Shown here piece by piece: positions 50,904 to 53,658 of a stretch of DNA of 53,658 bases. Position 1 is the first letter of the stretch, and every line of letters starts with the position of its first letter. Under the pieces are notes generated by a model that did no database searches, was not told the DNA's origin, and saw nothing but the letters and a program-made list of their open reading frames with translations. A program made the position numbers and the translations under genes. This DNA comes from CAZMOK01 sp964567785 (lineage in GTDB: Bacteria; Bacteroidota; Bacteroidia; Bacteroidales; JAGOPY01). The stretch covers positions 1-53,658 of the forward strand of contig CAZMOK010000016.1 of the NCBI GenBank assembly GCA_964567785.1. The letters are read 5' to 3'.

Positions 50904-51776
50904 ATGATCCTTTCCATGACAGGTTTCGGGAAGCAGGAAACAGAGCTTCCGGGTAAAAAGATCACCATAGAACTCAGGTCGCTCAACAGCAAGCAGCTTG
51001 ATATAAACACAAGGCTTCCCACTCTTTACCGGGAGAAGGAGCTAGAGCTCAGGGGCATGATCGGCAAGGCGCTCTTAAGAGGAAAGATCGACCTGTCAGT
51101 TCATCTGGAATATACAGGAGATGAAACAAATTATATCATTAATAAAGGAGCTGCACGGGATTATTACCGCCATCTGATCGAAATCGACGAAGACCTGGAA
51201 AAAAACAAAACAACCGACTTCCTCAGTGTGATCATGAGACTTCCTGATGTCATCAGGCCCGAAAAAGAAGAGCTGGATGAAAAGGAATGGGTGATCGTTG
51301 AAAACGCAGTCAAAAAGGCAACCGGCGATGTAATTGATTTCCGGAAAAGGGAAGGCCAATCTTTGATCAGTGATTTCAGGAAAAGAATTAAAATAATCAT
51401 TGAAAACCTGGAAAAAACAGAACCCTTCGAAGAAAAACGCATAGAGAATATCCGGATCAAGCTGCTGAACCAGCTCAAGGATGCTGACGAAGTGAATTTC
51501 GACGAGAACCGCCTGGAGCAGGAACTTATCTATTACCTTGAAAAACTAGATATTACCGAGGAGAAGTTAAGGCTCCGGAAACATTGCGAACATTTTAACG
51601 ATGTACTGGAGAATGAGAAATCGCAGGGTAAAAAACTGGGCTTTATCGTACAGGAAATCGGCCGCGAAATCAACACACTCGGATCGAAAGCAAACCATGC
51701 CGAAATACAGCGTATCATTGTGAGTATGAAGGATGAACTTGAAAAGATCAAAGAACAGTTAATGAATATTCTGTAA
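50904..51776 (+). CDS. YicC family endoribonuclease-like protein
   Basis: A 290-residue protein starting 'MILSMTGFGKQE', the YicC signature, followed by 'ELRSLNSKQLDINTRLP' and ending with the DUF1732 part 'KKLGFIVQEIGREINTLGSKANHAEIQRIIVSMKDELEKIKEQLMNI'. Members act as endoribonucleases in some bacteria. The start is at 50904 because the earlier in-frame ATG overlaps the promoter. The conserved yicC-gmk order is kept, with 1 base between them. Confidence 0.92.
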   Translation: MILSMTGFGKQETELPGKKITIELRSLNSKQLDINTRLPTLYREKELELRGMIGKALLRGKIDLSVHLEYTGDETNYIINKGAARDYYRHLIEIDEDLEKNKTTDFLSVIMRLPDVIRPEKEELDEKEWVIVENAVKKATGDVIDFRKREGQSLISDFRKRIKIIIENLEKTEPFEEKRIENIRIKLLNQLKDADEVNFDENRLEQELIYYLEKLDITEEKLRLRKHCEHFNDVLENEKSQGKKLGFIVQEIGREINTLGSKANHAEIQRIIVSMKDELEKIKEQLMNIL

Positions 51777-51777
51777 T

Positions 51778-52371
51778 TTGGAGAGAAAACTTATAGTTAT
51801 ATCAGCCCCGTCGGGTGCAGGTAAAACCACCATTGTAAGGAGAATGCTGGAACTGGTCCCGGCCCTTGAATTTTCTATATCAGCCTGCTCACGGCCTGAA
51901 CGTGACGGAGAGGTAAACGGTAAGGATTATTATTTCCTGAGTACGGAAGAATTCAGGGAAAAGATCAGGAAAAACGAGTTCCTTGAATGGGAACAGGTTT
52001 ACAAAGACCAATATTACGGCACTCTTATTGCAGAAGTGGAAAGGATCTGGAAAAAAGGCAGGCATGTTATATTTGACGTGGATGTAAAGGGTGGACTGTC
52101 AATAAAGAAAAGGTTCCCCGAACGTACACTTGCCGTTTTTATCAGGCCCCCTTCATTTGAAGTCCTGGAGGATCGGCTAAGGAACAGATCTACCGAAAGC
52201 CCTGAAAGCCTCAGCAAAAGACTGGAGAAAGCTATGTATGAACTGGGCTTCGCCCGCCAATTCGACCGGATTGTTGTAAACGATGATCTTAATATGGCCG
52301 TAGAAAAGGTCCACTTGATCATTCTAGAATTCCTGAACGAAGGAAATACCCATGAGTGCGATAAGCAGTAA
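51778..52371 (+). CDS. gmk: Guanylate kinase
   Basis: A 197-residue kinase that makes GDP from GMP. The P-loop 'SAPSGAGKTT' is at residues 9-18, and the GMP-binding segments 'FSISACSRPERDGEVNGKDYYF' and 'GTLIAEVERIWKKGRHVIFDVDVKGG' are clear. The only usable start is TTG at 51778: an in-frame stop lies at 51763, and the first ATG is after the P-loop. That TTG begins one base after the yicC stop, so it is probably reached by coupled translation. nadD overlaps its end by 20 bases. Confidence 0.94.
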   Translation: MERKLIVISAPSGAGKTTIVRRMLELVPALEFSISACSRPERDGEVNGKDYYFLSTEEFREKIRKNEFLEWEQVYKDQYYGTLIAEVERIWKKGRHVIFDVDVKGGLSIKKRFPERTLAVFIRPPSFEVLEDRLRNRSTESPESLSKRLEKAMYELGFARQFDRIVVNDDLNMAVEKVHLIILEFLNEGNTHECDKQ

Positions 52372-52948
52372 CAAAAAAACAGGCTTGTATTTCGGTTCAT
52401 TCAACCCGATCCATACCGGGCACATGATCATTGCCAGTTACATGGTTGAATTCACCGACCTGGATGAAGTATGGCTTGTGATCTCACCTCACAACCCCTT
52501 GAAAGAAAAAAAGACACTCCTTGCTGATCATCACCGCATGGCCCTGGCCAATATTGCCTTGGAGGATGAACCCAGGATAAGCACTACCAACATTGAGTTC
52601 AAAATGCCCCAGCCTTCTTATACCATCGACACCCTCACCAGGCTGGAAGAAAAGTATCCCAAAAGAGAATTCATCCTTATTGCGGGTTCCGACATTTTCC
52701 CGACTTTCCATAAGTGGAAAAACCATACCCGACTGCTTGAAAAGAGCAAAATTTATGTCTATGACCGCCCGGGCTATTCACTGGGCGAATATGCTGATCA
52801 TCCCTCAATAAAACTCTTTCATGCCCCATTGATGGAAATCTCGTCGAGCTTCATCAGAAAATCCATAAAAGAAGGAAAAGACATGCGTTATTTTATTCCC
52901 GACCGTGTTTATAAGTATATCAGGGAAATGCATTTTTACGAAAAATGA
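52352..52948 (+). CDS. nadD: Nicotinate-nucleotide adenylyltransferase
   Basis: A 198-residue enzyme of NAD synthesis that adenylates nicotinate mononucleotide. 'LYFGSFNPIHTGHMIIA' holds the nucleotidyl-transferase HxGH motif, 'PQPSYTIDTLTRLEEKYP' and 'LIAGSDIFPTFHKW' bind substrate, and 'ISSSFIRK' is the ISSTxIR motif. It overlaps gmk by 20 bases, so the two are coupled. This is the third gene of the yicC-gmk-nadD run. Confidence 0.95.
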   Translation: MSAISSNKKTGLYFGSFNPIHTGHMIIASYMVEFTDLDEVWLVISPHNPLKEKKTLLADHHRMALANIALEDEPRISTTNIEFKMPQPSYTIDTLTRLEEKYPKREFILIAGSDIFPTFHKWKNHTRLLEKSKIYVYDRPGYSLGEYADHPSIKLFHAPLMEISSSFIRKSIKEGKDMRYFIPDRVYKYIREMHFYEK

Positions 52949-52957
52949 TTACATCAT

Positions 52958-53491
52958 ATGAGAAAAATATTTTCAATCATAATTCCGGCAATGCTGCTTT
53001 TATTTATTTACAGCCCACTGAACGCACAGCAAAAAGAAAATATTGAAGATGTTCTTGAACACCTGAACGAGAAAAGAGTGGAGCTTACCCTTACCGGTCA
53101 ATATGAAGCACTCGAACAGTTCTACACAGAGGATGCGGTTTCCTTACCTAATTACGAAAAAGTCCAGAAAGGTGTCGGTGATATCATAAGTTTTACTGAA
53201 GAATCGGCAGGTATGGAATTCAAGGTAGTGGATATGAAGTTCAAGCCCATTGAGATCCATTCTGCGGGTAACCTGGCTGTGGAACTCGGGGCTTTGAAAT
53301 TGAAGATAACAGGACCGGGTATCCCCGGCAAAGTTGCAGAAAAGGGAAAATACATGACGCTGTGGGAGTGGCAGGAAAACGGTAACTGGAAAATAAAGGC
53401 GGAAACCTGGAACACAGATAAGAACCCGCTCGACAGGATGCCGAAAATGGATGAAAATCATAAAAAGAGAAAAGACGTAAAAGGGAGCTGA
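52958..53491 (+). CDS. Exported SnoaL / DUF4440-like protein
   Basis: A 177-residue protein with an N-terminal signal peptide ('IIIPAMLLLFIYSPLNAQQ'). The mature part has the NTF2-like cone fold pattern: helix 'LEHLNEKRVELTLTGQYEALEQFYTEDAVSLPNY', the 'KGVGDIISFTEES' stretch, and paired strands ending 'GKYMTLWEWQENGNWKIKAETWNTD'. Such proteins (DUF4440) are often periplasmic and of unknown function. It follows nadD by 9 bases on the same strand. Confidence 0.75.
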   Translation: MRKIFSIIIPAMLLLFIYSPLNAQQKENIEDVLEHLNEKRVELTLTGQYEALEQFYTEDAVSLPNYEKVQKGVGDIISFTEESAGMEFKVVDMKFKPIEIHSAGNLAVELGALKLKITGPGIPGKVAEKGKYMTLWEWQENGNWKIKAETWNTDKNPLDRMPKMDENHKKRKDVKGS

Positions 53492-53531
53492 TAAATAAAT
53501 AATTTAACTAAAACACGTTTTCATTCTTTCA

Positions 53532-53658
53532 GTGAAGACATCGATCATCATAAAACTCCTGCTGTATTCCATCTTAATTTTGATGGCTGCGGGATGTGCC
53601 CATCCGGTCATGCCTACAGGCGGACCGGAGGACCAGGAACCACCGGAACCGGTGGAAG
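53532..53658 (+). CDS. Ig-like-domain lipoprotein, 5' end only (cut by window edge)
   Basis: From the GTG at 53532 the frame encodes 42 residues and runs off the window. It has a hydrophobic signal and a lipobox 'MAAGC' near residue 22, followed by 'AHPVMPTGGPEDQEPPEP', the pattern of the many Bacteroidota lipoproteins that begin 'C..(M)PTGGPxDxxPP' ahead of SbsA-type Ig-like domains. It is too short to be certain about the rest. It begins 40 bases after the SnoaL-like gene. Confidence 0.6.
   Translation, partial: MKTSIIIKLLLYSILILMAAGCAHPVMPTGGPEDQEPPEPVE

Noticed and set aside
1..53658. tRNA, rRNA or insertion sequence genes
   Set aside because: Intergenic regions were read for cloverleaf, rRNA and transposase signals and none was found; a dedicated RNA search was not possible here.

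Overview
The window reads as chromosomal DNA of a Bacteroidota member, probably an anaerobic or microaerophilic relative of the Bacteroidales/Marinilabiliales. The evidence is gliding genes gldF/gldG, a type IX secretion sorting domain, a TonB-dependent receptor with a carboxypeptidase-like N-terminal repeat, a LytS-type kinase with a two-component beta-propeller sensor, and many promoters of the TTTG-N19-TAnnTTTG kind typical of the phylum. No rRNA, tRNA, insertion sequence, prophage or CRISPR array was seen. Coding density is high, and only one gene-free gap exceeds 300 bases.

Layout. 1-9.2 kb holds housekeeping and envelope genes: a surface metalloprotease/propeller/barrel protein, a small holin-like membrane protein, a Nim-like flavoprotein, a PAP2 phosphatase, obg, hpt, purE, an O-methyltransferase, an M16 peptidase and a GldN-like lipoprotein. 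9.2-29.9 kb is the most unusual part. Two very large paralogous proteins, built of receiver-like domains plus an ATP-grasp pyruvate phosphate dikinase N-terminal domain, bracket a set of NAD(P)H/ferredoxin enzymes. These are a NuoE-NuoF-(2Fe-2S/GltD/pseudo-formate dehydrogenase) complex, an NfnA/NfnB-type transhydrogenase whose B subunit carries an extra zinc-ribbon domain, a stand-alone protein made of two more copies of that zinc ribbon, and a rubrerythrin-like protein; NADP-type glutamate dehydrogenase follows. 30-40 kb has gldF-gldG-DUF4340, cinA, a nucleoside phosphorylase, a SirB1-like protein, phoH-purC, a SAM hydroxide adenosyltransferase family gene and rpmB. 40-53.7 kb has a TonB-dependent receptor pair, superoxide dismutase, ornithine aminotransferase, a cardiolipin synthase-like phospholipase D protein, a sensor kinase/LytTR regulator pair, yicC-gmk-nadD, a SnoaL-like secreted protein and the start of a lipoprotein gene cut by the window edge.

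How the parts may work together (inference): the central block looks like a redox hub that exchanges electrons among NADH, NADPH and ferredoxin and feeds NADPH to glutamate synthesis. Two 18-bp dyads of the same geometry, resembling Rex or CRP/FNR sites, lie upstream of the NuoEF-type operon and of gdhA, so both may answer to one redox regulator. The two receiver/ATP-grasp proteins are candidate signalling enzymes for this hub: they keep ATP/pyruvate-binding motifs but lack the phosphohistidine and PEP-binding domains of a real PEP synthase. This block is the best candidate for an undescribed system.
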